This document shows, in pieces, positions 12,077 to 21,719 of a stretch of DNA of 64,000 nt. The translations under genes were made by a program, and so were the position numbers. The stretch spans positions 372,001 to 436,000 of the forward strand of contig NC_080583.1 of assembly GCF_029962835.1 (NCBI RefSeq), given 5' to 3'. This DNA comes from Magnolia sinica. Lineage: Eukaryota; Streptophyta; Magnoliopsida; Magnoliales; Magnoliaceae. Position 1 is the stretch's first letter. Each line of letters opens with the position of its first letter. Under the pieces are notes generated by a model, which was not told the DNA's origin, ran no database searches, and saw only the letters and a list, made by a program, of their open reading frames with translations.

Positions 12077-13491
12077 GTCTGAAATAAAAGATATACATTT
12101 ATACTCACATTAGTTCATAATTTCACAAAGCAATTTAATGAATGTAAACAAATATCAAGCAAAGTTAATCAATTCAGTTGTTAAGGGAGGCATCAACTGA
12201 ATCATCCAGAATGACGATGGGCCTAACCATCTCATCCTGGTGAGAATCTGTTACATCATCATTATTCCTCCTGTGGGTGATAATGACAACATGTTAGTGA
12301 TCCTCCTGAACATGAAGCTAAGTGATGTAAGTCATGTAAATCTGAAACACTCAGCACTTGTGGGTGAGATGAGTCTTTCACCTTTACATTACCAACACTA
12401 TTTACTTCACCCGTTTACGTGTCTGCTAAACGGTAATCATTTGTGTTTTCGTTACCGTACGCATGAAAATGTGAACGCAATTATATGCAATCCTCCTGAT
12501 CCAAATGTTACAAGTCTGTACTTGTAAAGTTTTCATCGATTGAGGTCACTATGGTGGCTAACACAACCGAATCCAAAACTACAAATATAGACTTTAGGAT
12601 TGCTATTATAATCCTACCTCTCTATGGATTATATCTTAATTAGTCCGATGCTGCTCACAAGATGGTCGGTATTGATCATTGGAAAATATATGAACCTTAA
12701 AGTGAAACATGTGGATAGGTTTCATACCATATATTCCAATGGTCTATATCAACTCTTAAGGATGGGTGATGGGCCTATAATAGGGCCGAATCAGTACTCT
12801 TATTTGATCTGTATTGGTTCAAATGAACATAACTAAATCCAACTCCTGCCATTCTCATGATAGACAGATAGAATGGACTATGTAACTTGACGGGTAGATC
12901 CATGTATGGTTGTCCATAAGTTGAACAATTAAGTTCAAAGTCTTAATATGTATGAAAATTCACCATCAAAGTAATTAGATGGTCCATATCCTCCTGAATG
13001 AGTCAGACTATATGCTCATGATGGAACTCATAGATGGCCTAGATCAAATAATAAAACATTATTAAGTGGACCACATACTTGGATAAATGGGCCTATAAAG
13101 ATATCAGGGCCTAAAATGAGCTCCAAAGGGTGGGCCCTACTTACGGTATGATTAGAATCGCCAGGATATGAATAATGGGACCACATATTCAATCAGGCCC
13201 AAAATTCAGGTCCACTCCAGATCTAGAGATCCGGTATAGGTCCAAGAATGAAGCCCACTCCAGACTTGGAAGTGCAGTACAGGCCCTAGAATCAAGCCCA
13301 AAAATCTGGCCCAACTCATATATGAAAGCAATCGCGAGTCCAGAGATGGACTCGAATCTATAGAAATCGGGTCTGAGTACCTGATTATTAAACGCATGGG
13401 ATGAATCCCATATGCACGATGCATCAGGGCAGAGTGCCCTAGACTCTTCATGAGCCTATCTCCGAAACTCCCTAGTTGCAAGAGAGAGGGA

Positions 13492-13531
<40 letters not shown>

Positions 13532-14309
13532 AGCAGCACTCGCCATCCATCCCCTCGAGATGATGAGAAGATGTGAATCTCCTCTTTCTGCAACTCGATT
13601 TTCGGCGGTTTTGATGGGCTGGGATGGATCCGTGGTGCCAACAGTGTAATCGAAAAGGACAGACATGGCCTCCACCAATGAAGATCCATCCATGAGATAC
13701 CAGTAACGGCTTCACAAACATGGTTGAAAGGAAGGTGGCACGCCATCGCTTGTAATCGTAGATCCAAAAATTGACAATGGTAGTCGACACCCTCAAATCG
13801 CAAGTAAGGGCCCACTAGATGAACCGATTTTGAAGTCCCCAATCTGATATGGGATTCCAAATATCTAATATCTGGATTTGGAGTTCGAAGATCCTCAATT
13901 AACATCTGGATTTGGGAATTTGAAATCCCTAATTTTCCCCGATTTAGGGTTTTTTGAGATCTAAATTCCTAATATTCGAATTTGAGATTTGAAATCCCTA
14001 ATTCGAATCTAGATGGGATACCATAATTAAATGTTTCTGGATTAAGGGATTTGGAAATTTCTAATTAACTGGATTAGGGTTTCGAATACTCCCTAATTAA
14101 CTGGATTTAGGGCTTTAGTTTTGAAATTCCCAATTTAGGATATAGGATTCGAAATCCCTAATCTATATTGTTTCTGGATTCAGGGATTCGAAAATCTCTG
14201 ATACTGATCTGATATGAAATTCGAATTCGAAAGCCCTAATTGTTGTATGGGTTTCGAATTTGAAAGCCCTAATTGATGTATGGGATCAACCATACCTATG
14301 TACAGATGT
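12077..14309 (-). other. Long non-coding leader of the copia element
   Basis: About 2.2 kb lie between primer site and gag. They include a (GA)n microsatellite at about 13494-13529 and a degenerate repeat at about 13850-14290 built from units resembling TTCGAAATCCCTAATT. The 196-codon open frame at 13206-13796 on the element strand runs through the microsatellite, has no recognisable domain, and is not called as a gene. Confidence 0.6.
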
Positions 14310-14320
14310 CTCTGATACCA
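14310..14320 (-). other. Primer binding site (initiator tRNA-Met)
   Basis: On the minus strand the 11 bases TGGTATCAGAG lie two bases inside the 5' LTR. They match the 3' end complement of plant initiator tRNA-Met, the standard copia primer. Confidence 0.93.
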
Positions 14321-14322
14321 AC

Positions 14323-14818
14323 TGTGGGACTTAATCTATATGCGGAATAGGCCCACGAATTTGTCTGTGCATGGGACATGGCGATAAGGGGTTTAGATAG
14401 CGTACCTAGATGAGACGCCGCCATGGACGCCGGATAAGAATACCAGAATACCAGAATACCTGTAGAGCTTAGGATCTTCCTTTCCTTCACACCCTTTCTG
14501 CAACTCAAAAGATGGGACTCGAATTCTGTCGTGGTGTAGGATCGGGGACCCAACTCTCTTTTATAGAGTCTGTGGAGAGAATTTGAAACCCATCACAACT
14601 CTCTCTCCCACGCTCCACATTATAGCATCCTAGTTCAACTCAAATTATTGTCTGCATAAGATAGCTATAGCATTCCAGCCCTAGTACGCAAAGCTGCGTA
14701 AATAGACTGCGCAGCGCATCACCTGAAATGGGACCCACTAGTCTACTCAATCATCCAGTCCAACTGAATGACAATCCAGACCGTTAATCAGTAAGGCCCA
14801 CCAAATAGAGTTCTTACA
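14323..14818 (-). repeat. 5' LTR of the copia element (right copy)
   Basis: It is 496 bp long. In element orientation it begins TGTAAGAACTC and ends AAGTCCCACA. It contains a CTTTTATAG stretch near 14559 that may serve as the promoter region. Confidence 0.95.
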
Positions 14819-14823
14819 ATCAA

Positions 14824-16552
14824 ATGATTCGACATTAAGGCCCCATTTGTTAAATTTGAAGTCTAATGACTGAATCTAAAATCTAAAGCCTAAATCTGAA
14901 ATATGAGATCAAAAAATCAATGTAGTCAAATGATTCAACATTAAGACTAGAAAACCTATGTGAACGCAACAGCCTAAATCCAGAAGGACCAAAAAAAAAA
15001 AAAAAAAAGCTTCTATAGCAACCCCACTGAAGTAGGCACAATTTTCAATCCAAAACTTTTAATAGAACACAATCGGGTAACCATCCGACCTGGGGCTTAA
15101 TTACTCCCCAATTAGAAACTAGCTACTTCCTCTATTTCCTTTTTTGAAAAAGCTTTCTCTAACAACTCGGCCGCCTCCCTTGAAGTAGAACCCAAAGGAT
15201 GATTGTCGAGTGTAGGTCTCTCCCATTCTTCCTTAAATAGAACCTCCTTGTAGAATTTTACTATCAATGCGCACACTCTAGCTTTATTTCAACATGATAT
15301 GAAATAATTTCTTTTGTATTTCTTCACTGCATTTTATGTTAATGGTTTGCACCCATTGCACACATGGAATGCTTGTGCTTGCATGAAATTGAGTTCTTTA
15401 GATTGTGAACTTAGCTCTAAAGGAGTGGGATTTTGGTCTTGATAAGTGGGCCATGTATTTTGATCCAGACCATTGTTCTATTGCATCCATAGCCATGGAT
15501 GGACATGGCCCTAAATGAAAATTTTTAGTTGAATGTGATCATTTTTGTACTTCCACACACCATAACAGGTGTGATTTGGATTGCCTGTTGAAAACCATCA
15601 TGCGTCGAGCTCAATCCTACATTCTAAATGTACACGTGCTTTATAATGTTAGGCCAAAAATGCAAATTTTAATAGATGGATCTATGTATTAATGATGGAG
15701 ATTGAATGAATTGTCTCAATCTTTCGCACCTTAAAAAAATAAAAAATAAAAAATAAAAAATAAAAATAAAAATAAAAATCCCTTATAATTTCTTTGGGTT
15801 GAAGAAGTTGAGCCCATCAAAACTTACAACTTCTTACTCCAACGGGAGTAACTCTATATATAATGGTTGGCTGCAGTAATTTTAGAAACAAAGAAAACAA
15901 GTGAAAGGTTTTTTTTTTTTTCTTTTATCTCACTATTGAAAAAGAATATTTTAGGATTTTAAATTAGTAAGGCCTCATTTTGATAAGAGTTCAAAAATTC
16001 ATTTAGAAAATACTATTATATGGCAATGCAATTTCAAAAATGAATTTTATTTAAAATTGATATTTGGAAGACAATATATAGTTTTCTGTTTTTCCTAAAA
16101 TTGATCTTTGGAAGACAATATATGTTCTTCTGTTTTTCCTCATTAAAAAACAAAAAAAAACTATAAAATGAGTAATTTGTAATTAATCTCTCTAATCAAT
16201 ATAACTGTGGTGGGAGACCAGAGACCAGAATCTTCCCATATGAAGATATTTTGAGGCATGTAACATCCAACTATCACGGGCTCCAATTAGAAAGAGATAA
16301 GAAAAAAGTATGATAACAGTTGGCATAAATGAAAAGTAGTGGTGAGTGTTCCCACACTGTACACTTGGCATGGTTCATCTAAATGGAGCACAACCCAAAA
16401 GTTACATCACCGAAAATAATCGTAACTGATTTACTTTTCCCTTGAAGTTTAGCCATTTTTTATATTAATCTTAAAATACGTTTGAAAACATCAATTGGAT
16501 GGTTATGATTGGTCGTGCTCCATTTAATGTGATGAGTCCACATATCCGAGTG
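14824..16552. other. Intergenic, low-complexity repeats only
   Basis: A 22-bp motif TCAAATGATTCRACATTA occurs at 14820 and again at about 14928. There is an A-run near 14991-15008, an (AAAAAT)n tract at about 15732-15778, and a 44-bp direct duplication at 16053-16140 (units beginning AAAATTGAT). No gene is seen. Confidence 0.5.
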
Positions 16553-16556
16553 GTGG

Positions 16557-16645
16557 GTTTTTTTTTTTTTTTTTTTTTTTTTAACACACTCACATGCACA
16601 CCCAAACCACATGGGCACTCAAACTCATGACCCCTGATTGTTTGA
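16557..16645 (-). mobile_element. SINE 3' fragment (probable)
   Basis: On the minus strand a B-box-like GAGTTTGAGTGCC is followed by a TG-rich body and a long A-tail (plus-strand T-run from 16557 to about 16582). The 5' part with an A-box is missing, so this is a truncated copy at best. Confidence 0.4.
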
Positions 16646-17122
16646 CGGCATAAAGTAAGTGGGGTTTCAAATCCACAGGGTTTCAAATCCCCTAAAAGAG
16701 ACCTAAATTCCTTTCAATACTTGCATGTGTAACATGTGTATCACCATACTATTATTCTATTAGGCACATGGCCCACTAACGATATTCAAAAATAATTAGA
16801 TAATCAATTGCATCACTATAATTACTTTAATATGATGATCAGCACCGTCCAAACATTGTCTATGTAAATCAATGGTTAAAAATTGTTGGTTAGTCACCCA
16901 GACATGATCTTGTGCTTGTGGCCCATTCAAGAGTTGAAATTTCATCATTTGAGCAAAGCATATATTTCAGCGGGCTTATTACAACCATTTGCCAAACATT
17001 ACATTAGTCACTAATTAGACAATATTAAAGTTGATTTAGTAATTAAATTCAAACCCCCTGTAAATATAACATGCACAACTACTTTTGGATTAAAGTCAAT
17101 TCGCAATTCAAGGTGCCAAACA
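16645..17122. mobile_element. hAT-like MITE fragment, family also at 19654
   Basis: This non-coding segment is collinear with 19690-20140. Shared landmarks are GGCATAAAGT, CATCCAAACATTGTC/CGTCCAAACATTGTC, GACATGATCTTGTG and GTTGAAATTTCATCAT. The right end GGTGCCAAACAC matches the partner's GGTGCCAAACAG. The left terminus seems replaced by SINE-like sequence. Confidence 0.55.
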
Positions 17123-17414
17123 CAATAGGAGGATTTCAAATCCACGTTATGAAACATAGTTTGTCTACCATTGAGCCATAGTTTGTCTACCATTGAGCCA
17201 TGGAACAGGACCCTTCTCTTGTTATAAGGGTCATTTGGTTAATGGTAAATGGATGTGCATGGGTAAAAAGATTTGTTTGGTTCATGGTAAACAGCTGTAA
17301 TCGAAATGATATGAAATGAAATGCTGCAAAACTATATGAATAAGAATCCTCTCAAAAGGCTAAGAATTGGATGCAAATGTGAGAAACATACTTATTCTAA
17401 AGTGAGTTTTTATG

Positions 17415-17693
17415 TAAGGCTGTACTTCGAGCCAAATCAAGTCGAGGTGGGCCAAGCTCAGCTTGACTTGTCCATGCTATACTCGAGTTCGAACTTGAGC
17501 TCGAGCTCACCCTCGAGCTCAACATTGAAGCTTGGCTTGTTTGCTAAAGCTTTCGAGTCGAGTTCGAGTTAAGTCGAGTTTATCTCAAGTTGAGTCGAGT
17601 TTAAGGGAAAGAAAAAGAGAGAATTGGGACGGGTAGGGTCAGGTAGGGTTTTTTAGTAAAAACTTTTAAATTTTAACTCCTTATTTTTTAAAA

Positions 17694-17778
<85 letters not shown>

Positions 17779-18063
17779 TAATATTAATATAATATATATA
17801 ATATATATTATTAAAATATATTACTCGAGCCGAGTCGAGCTCGAGCTTCAAGTCGAGTTGAGTTGAGTCAAGTCGAGTTAAAATACACTATGGTCGAACT
17901 TGGCTTGAACTCAACTTGAGTAAAATACACCATGGTCGAACTTGGCTTGCACTTAACTCGAGCTTTAGTAAACAAGCTTGACTCGCCTTGAATCGGCCTT
18001 TCAAGCCGAGTCAATCCGAGTCGAGCGAGCTTTTCGAGCTAGCTTGACTCATGTACAGCCCTA
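17415..18063. mobile_element. hAT-type non-autonomous element, 649 bp, with internal (TA)39
   Basis: Termini TAAGGCTGTAC and, inverted, TAGGGCTGTAC; flanks TTTTTATG and CTTTTATG agree in 7 of 8 positions, an 8-bp hAT duplication. Both arms are built from GAGTCGAGCTCGAG-like tracts that can fold on each other. The centre is a (TA)n microsatellite at 17696-17773. A 651-bp element with the same terminal type lies at 52890-53540. Confidence 0.8.
17696..17773. repeat. (TA)39 microsatellite
   Basis: An uninterrupted TA tract of 78 bp lies between the two arms of the hAT-type element and probably is able to extrude as a cruciform. Confidence 0.97.
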
Positions 18064-18071
18064 CTTTTATG

Positions 18072-19653
18072 GCTCACCTAAGGTTCATAATTTCCTTACT
18101 TTTGGCCAAAATATGTATTTTAATGGACTTGTTACAATTAACATGTCAAATGTCACATATTGTATTTTATGATATTAAAAATGATTTACTTAATGCATTT
18201 CAATTGTAGGCATCCATATATAATTGTTGGATTCCAAATCGCGTCCAAATGAGCACCGAAGAAATTTATTAGAGCAGTGAAGAAATTTATAAAATGGTGG
18301 TGATCCTTCCCTTCTATGATTCAAGTATTTCGCCAACCTAAAAATTATATCAAGACGATGATAAAAATGGTATGGATTTTGAACAACTTGCTATTTTACT
18401 TTTAACCATTTAGAGGATTAAGAAAATTAGATACTATCTTCTCGGCTCTTTGTAATTGGGATCCCATAAGCATGGCCAACAGGCTGATTAAAGGCCAAAC
18501 ATTATGTGAATCCAAACCTTCACAAAAGATTACATACCATATTCCAAAAGGATCATATACAGTTGATACCTTTTCCTCTTAGAATGGGCAAAGAATAGCT
18601 AAACAAAAATGAAAATTAAATATAAGGTGCTGCGGAACAAGATAAGTGACATGTATTGAACCTTTATTCATATTTAAATTAAGTAGCACCTCATTGATTT
18701 TCCATAACCCTTGTAAATACAGGGTAAATAAGTAATTATAACTCTTTTCCATAACCATGTATTTGTGGCATATTCATGCCGTTCCTCCATCTTACCAAAA
18801 TATTTTTGAGTGTGAGCCAAAAAAAAATTAAATGAGACAGATCGAAAGCTCAAGGGGACCACACCAAAGGAAAAAGTTGACTTAAAACATCCACTGTTTA
18901 TTTCTTTTACTGGGCTCACATGGGATGTTTATTTGTCATCCAACGTGTTCATAAGGTCACACATCTGAAAGGCTGAAGAAGCTTTTAGCTATAACTTGAG
19001 CTTTGTATCTGCCTCATTTGCTGGCGTGACAGATGGGCGGGTGTGGATAAGCCACATACAAATCTCTGTGCGCCCCACAATTATTTCAATCAAACAGTCC
19101 CTTATAATAACTGAAATCTATCCATGATTTTGCATGTTTTGCAAGCTAAATCATATATTTTGACCTCTAATTTTTCAATTTTCGAAATTTCTCTGTTACA
19201 GATTTTTCTTTTCTGTTAACATTAATTAAAACATATTAAAAATAAATAAATAATATATTTAATTGATGTTATTTTGTGTCTAATAATATTAATATTTATA
19301 AATGGATGTTGATTTTAACATCAACCACACTCGTTTATTTGTTTAAACATAAATTTAATTATTAAAATTATATCAAAATAATTAAAAAGGTATTTTTAAA
19401 ATAAATGCGCCTTATATTGTGGAACTGATTCAGTGCAAACATTGAGTAAATTTAATATGTTAATAAATCATATGGATTATAAAAATATAAGCAATCTAGG
19501 TAGCTCAAGTTTTAAGTGGGTAACAATTCCATTAAAGTTCCAGTGAAAAATTCAAACAATTTCTTATTACTTATCAAAAACAGTGATATATTGTATGGTC
19601 CATGTGACATTTCCCCGCAATAAATTACATTGCAAAGTAAGAAGTAGACTTGT
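18072..19653. other. Intergenic, no gene seen
   Basis: Only a partial copy of the Mutator-type MITE core was recognised (about 18775-18960, with GGGGACCACACCAAAGG and TTTGTCATCCAACGTGTTC). The rest is AT-rich with no exon-like sequence. Confidence 0.5.
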
Positions 19654-20150
19654 TAGGGGTCGTTTGGCACTGTGGATTGGAGGGGGTCTCCCCTGGTTGT
19701 TTGTGGGCATAAAGTGACAGGGGGGTTCAAATCCAGGGGGTTTCAAATCCCCTTTGAGGGGGTTTGCATTGCAATCCATCCGTGGAATTGGATTACACCT
19801 AAAATCATTTCAATAGTTACATAACATGTGTGTCAAGCACCATCCAAACATTGTCCATATAAATCAACAATTAAAAATTGCTTGCGACTGTGGCCCATCA
19901 CTTAGACATGATCTTGTGACTGTGGCCCATCACTTAGACATGATCTTGTGCTTGTGGCCCACCTGAGAGTTGAAATTTCATCATTATAGGCCAAAGCATA
20001 TATTTCAGCAGGCTTATCACAACCATGGTATCAAAAATTACATATCTTACTAATTAGAGATATTAAAGTTGATTTGGTAATTAAATTCAAATCCCTGTAA
20101 ATATACTACAGGATAGGTGGATTGTAAATCCAGGGTGCCAAACAGACAGG
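19654..20150. mobile_element. hAT-like MITE (TIR GTTTGGCAC...)
   Basis: The left end GGGGTCGTTTGGCACTGTGG pairs with GGTGCCAAACAG near 20134-20146. Inside, a 34-bp segment GACTGTGGCCCATCACTTAG is tandemly duplicated at about 19883-19950. It shares most of its body with 16645-17122. Confidence 0.6.
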
Positions 20151-20575
20151 GAGGATTGCAAATCCAAGGGGTTTCTAATCCAGGGGGTTCTAAATCCAGG
20201 GGTTACAAATGAAGGTCATGTCATCTACACTTGTTAGAAGGAATGGGGCTGTAAGAGGGTAAAGGCAAGTATGCAAGGGTTTGATTGTAAATCCAGGGTG
20301 CATGCAAGGGTTTGATTGTAAATCCAGGGTGCCAAACAGACTGGGAGGATTGCAAATCCAAGGGGTTTCTAATCCAGGGGGTTCTAAATCCAAGGGGTTA
20401 CAAATGAAGGTCGGGTGCCAAACAGACTGGGAGGATTGCAAATCCAAGGGTTTTCTAATCCAGGGGGTTCTAAATCCAGCTGGTTACAAATGAAGGTCAT
20501 GTCATCTACACTTGTTAAAAGGAATGGAGCTGTAAGAGGGTAAAGGCAAGTAAGCAAAGGTTTGATTGATGGTCC
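20127..20575. repeat. Compound tandem repeat derived from the MITE end
   Basis: A module starting GGGTGCCAAACAGACTGGGA and ending TTACAAATGAAGGTC occurs three times (starting about 20132, 20328 and 20415). A neighbouring module with CATGTCATCTACACTTGTTA occurs twice (about 20217 and 20497), and ATGCAAGGGTTTGATTGTAA occurs twice (about 20271 and 20302). This looks like repeated unequal exchange at one MITE terminus. Confidence 0.75.
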
Positions 20576-20890
20576 ATCATTTGATTACGAAATCTAGAAT
20601 GTAGGTACAGATCTAATGTGGCCTCACTCAATTAGCTGTGTAGGGTCATCATTTAATTTCAAAAACCTAAAGAGTAGCTGATCATCCACAAAACCAGCTT
20701 CACATACACCTCTGCCTACAAATTAACCTACACGAGCATTTACCCTTGACGAAGGGTTTTTTGATAACAGTTAACACACGGTCACATAACTGCCCCCTAT
20801 TTTTTATTTAGATTGTGTAAGATGAGGGCATTTTTAAAATTTCGCACAAAAGTCTAAAATGAGTGACAATGGACCAATTTTAACGTGTGT

Positions 20891-20946
20891 GTGTGTGTAT
20901 ATATAGGTAGGTATATGTATGTGTATCTCTCTCTCTCTCTCTCTCA

Positions 20947-20977
<31 letters not shown>

Positions 20978-21050
20978 CATATATATATAGATACACATAC
21001 ATATATATATATAGATACACATACATATACCTACCTATATATACACACAC
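20891..21050. repeat. Microsatellite palindrome with perfect 38-bp arms
   Basis: The left arm (20891-20928) and right arm (21013-21050) are exact reverse complements and include the non-repetitive piece ATAGGTAGGTATATGTATG. Between them are (CT)n and (AT)n tracts and two extra copies of AGATACACATACATATATAT-type sequence. The arms would form a long hairpin. Confidence 0.9.
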
Positions 21051-21260
21051 ATAATAAAATAATAATAATTATTATTATTATTTTAAAATTTAAAAAAAAA
21101 AAACCCTACAAATCTTCAAGATGGGTTTGAATTCGTAGCTACCTAAAAGATTGGTTGTTAAAAAAACAAAAACGAAAAGGGAGAAGGGGGGTATGAATAG
21201 GAAATTAACACAACCTCGAGTGTAGAGAAAAAAGATGAGATAAGAGAGGAAATAACGGAT

Positions 21261-21336
21261 CTTGGTGGATTCGAACCACCACCCTCTCAAATATTTAACT
21301 TTGAGCGCTCTACCATTTTGAGCTTAAAGATCCCTT
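21261..21336 (-). tRNA. tRNA-like sequence, probably a degenerate gene
   Basis: On the minus strand an acceptor stem GGATCTT/AAGATCC (7 perfect pairs), a D-arm AGCTC...TGGTAGAGC, an anticodon stem CTCAA/TTGAG and a perfect T-arm GGTGG-TTCGAAT-CCACC appear in order. Internal promoter-like A and B boxes are present (AGCTCAAAATGGTAGAGC; GGTTCGAATCC). However there is one extra base before the D-stem and the anticodon loop is 8-10 nt rather than 7, so I do not assign an anticodon. It may be an old organelle-derived or pseudogene copy. Confidence 0.45.
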
Positions 21337-21703
21337 TCAGCATTCAAACCATATCATTAGTGGTGTATCCAATCATGCACAAACACACGATATCCAGTGG
21401 GCCTAAGGGTTAAGTGGTCTAGCGTCAAAACTTGCTACGAGGTGCCAGCATTACCCAAAAGTAACCTTGCTTACAATAATCAGATTGCTAGCTTTAGTTA
21501 GCGGCACAAGTCTTTTACAAGTATATCAGTTTTACATTTCAGAACTACCCACCATAGCATGGGACCCCATTTCTTAAAAGCTTTTTAGAACGAGATTTAT
21601 CATATACAGATGGGTTCGCAGTTCAGCATACTGCAACAGGATACAGGCAATCTGTATAAATTTTAACAACTGACCTAGATAACTGGCAATACTAATATTT
21701 GGA

Positions 21704-21718
21704 GGGGGGGGGGGGGGG
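21704..21718. repeat. G15 homopolymer
   Basis: Fifteen consecutive G residues, preceded by GGA. Such a run can adopt quadruplex structures and is a likely length-polymorphic or error-prone site. Confidence 0.9.
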
Positions 21719-21719
21719 A

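Larger units (their letters stand above)
7008..14818 (-). mobile_element. Ty1/copia LTR retrotransposon, complete but decayed
   Basis: The element has two LTRs (7008-7502 and 14323-14818) that begin TG and end CA in element orientation, with one terminal base mutated in the left copy. The flanks GTCAA (7003-7007) and ATCAA (14819-14823) fit a 5-bp target duplication with one change. Order on the minus strand is gag, protease, integrase, RT, RNase H, the copia order. I counted about 44 substitutions between LTRs over ~494 aligned bases (about 9%, mostly transitions), so the insertion is not recent. The open frame carries nonsense codons (11519-11521, 11210-11212, about 11025) and a frameshift near 10130, so it cannot act autonomously. 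About 2.2 kb separate the right LTR from gag, an unusually long leader. Confidence 0.96.

Noticed and set aside
13206-13796. 196-codon open frame on the minus strand
   Set aside because: It lies in the copia leader, reads through a (GA)n microsatellite as an SLSLSL run, and shows no domain or conserved motif.
20281-20493. Open frames on both strands with repeated NPG/IQG or CNP/PPGLE patterns
   Set aside because: They mirror the tandem array derived from a MITE end and have no other coding signs.
20834-21130. Tyr/Ile/His-rich open frames
   Set aside because: They are translations of (AT)n, (GT)n and (CT)n microsatellites.
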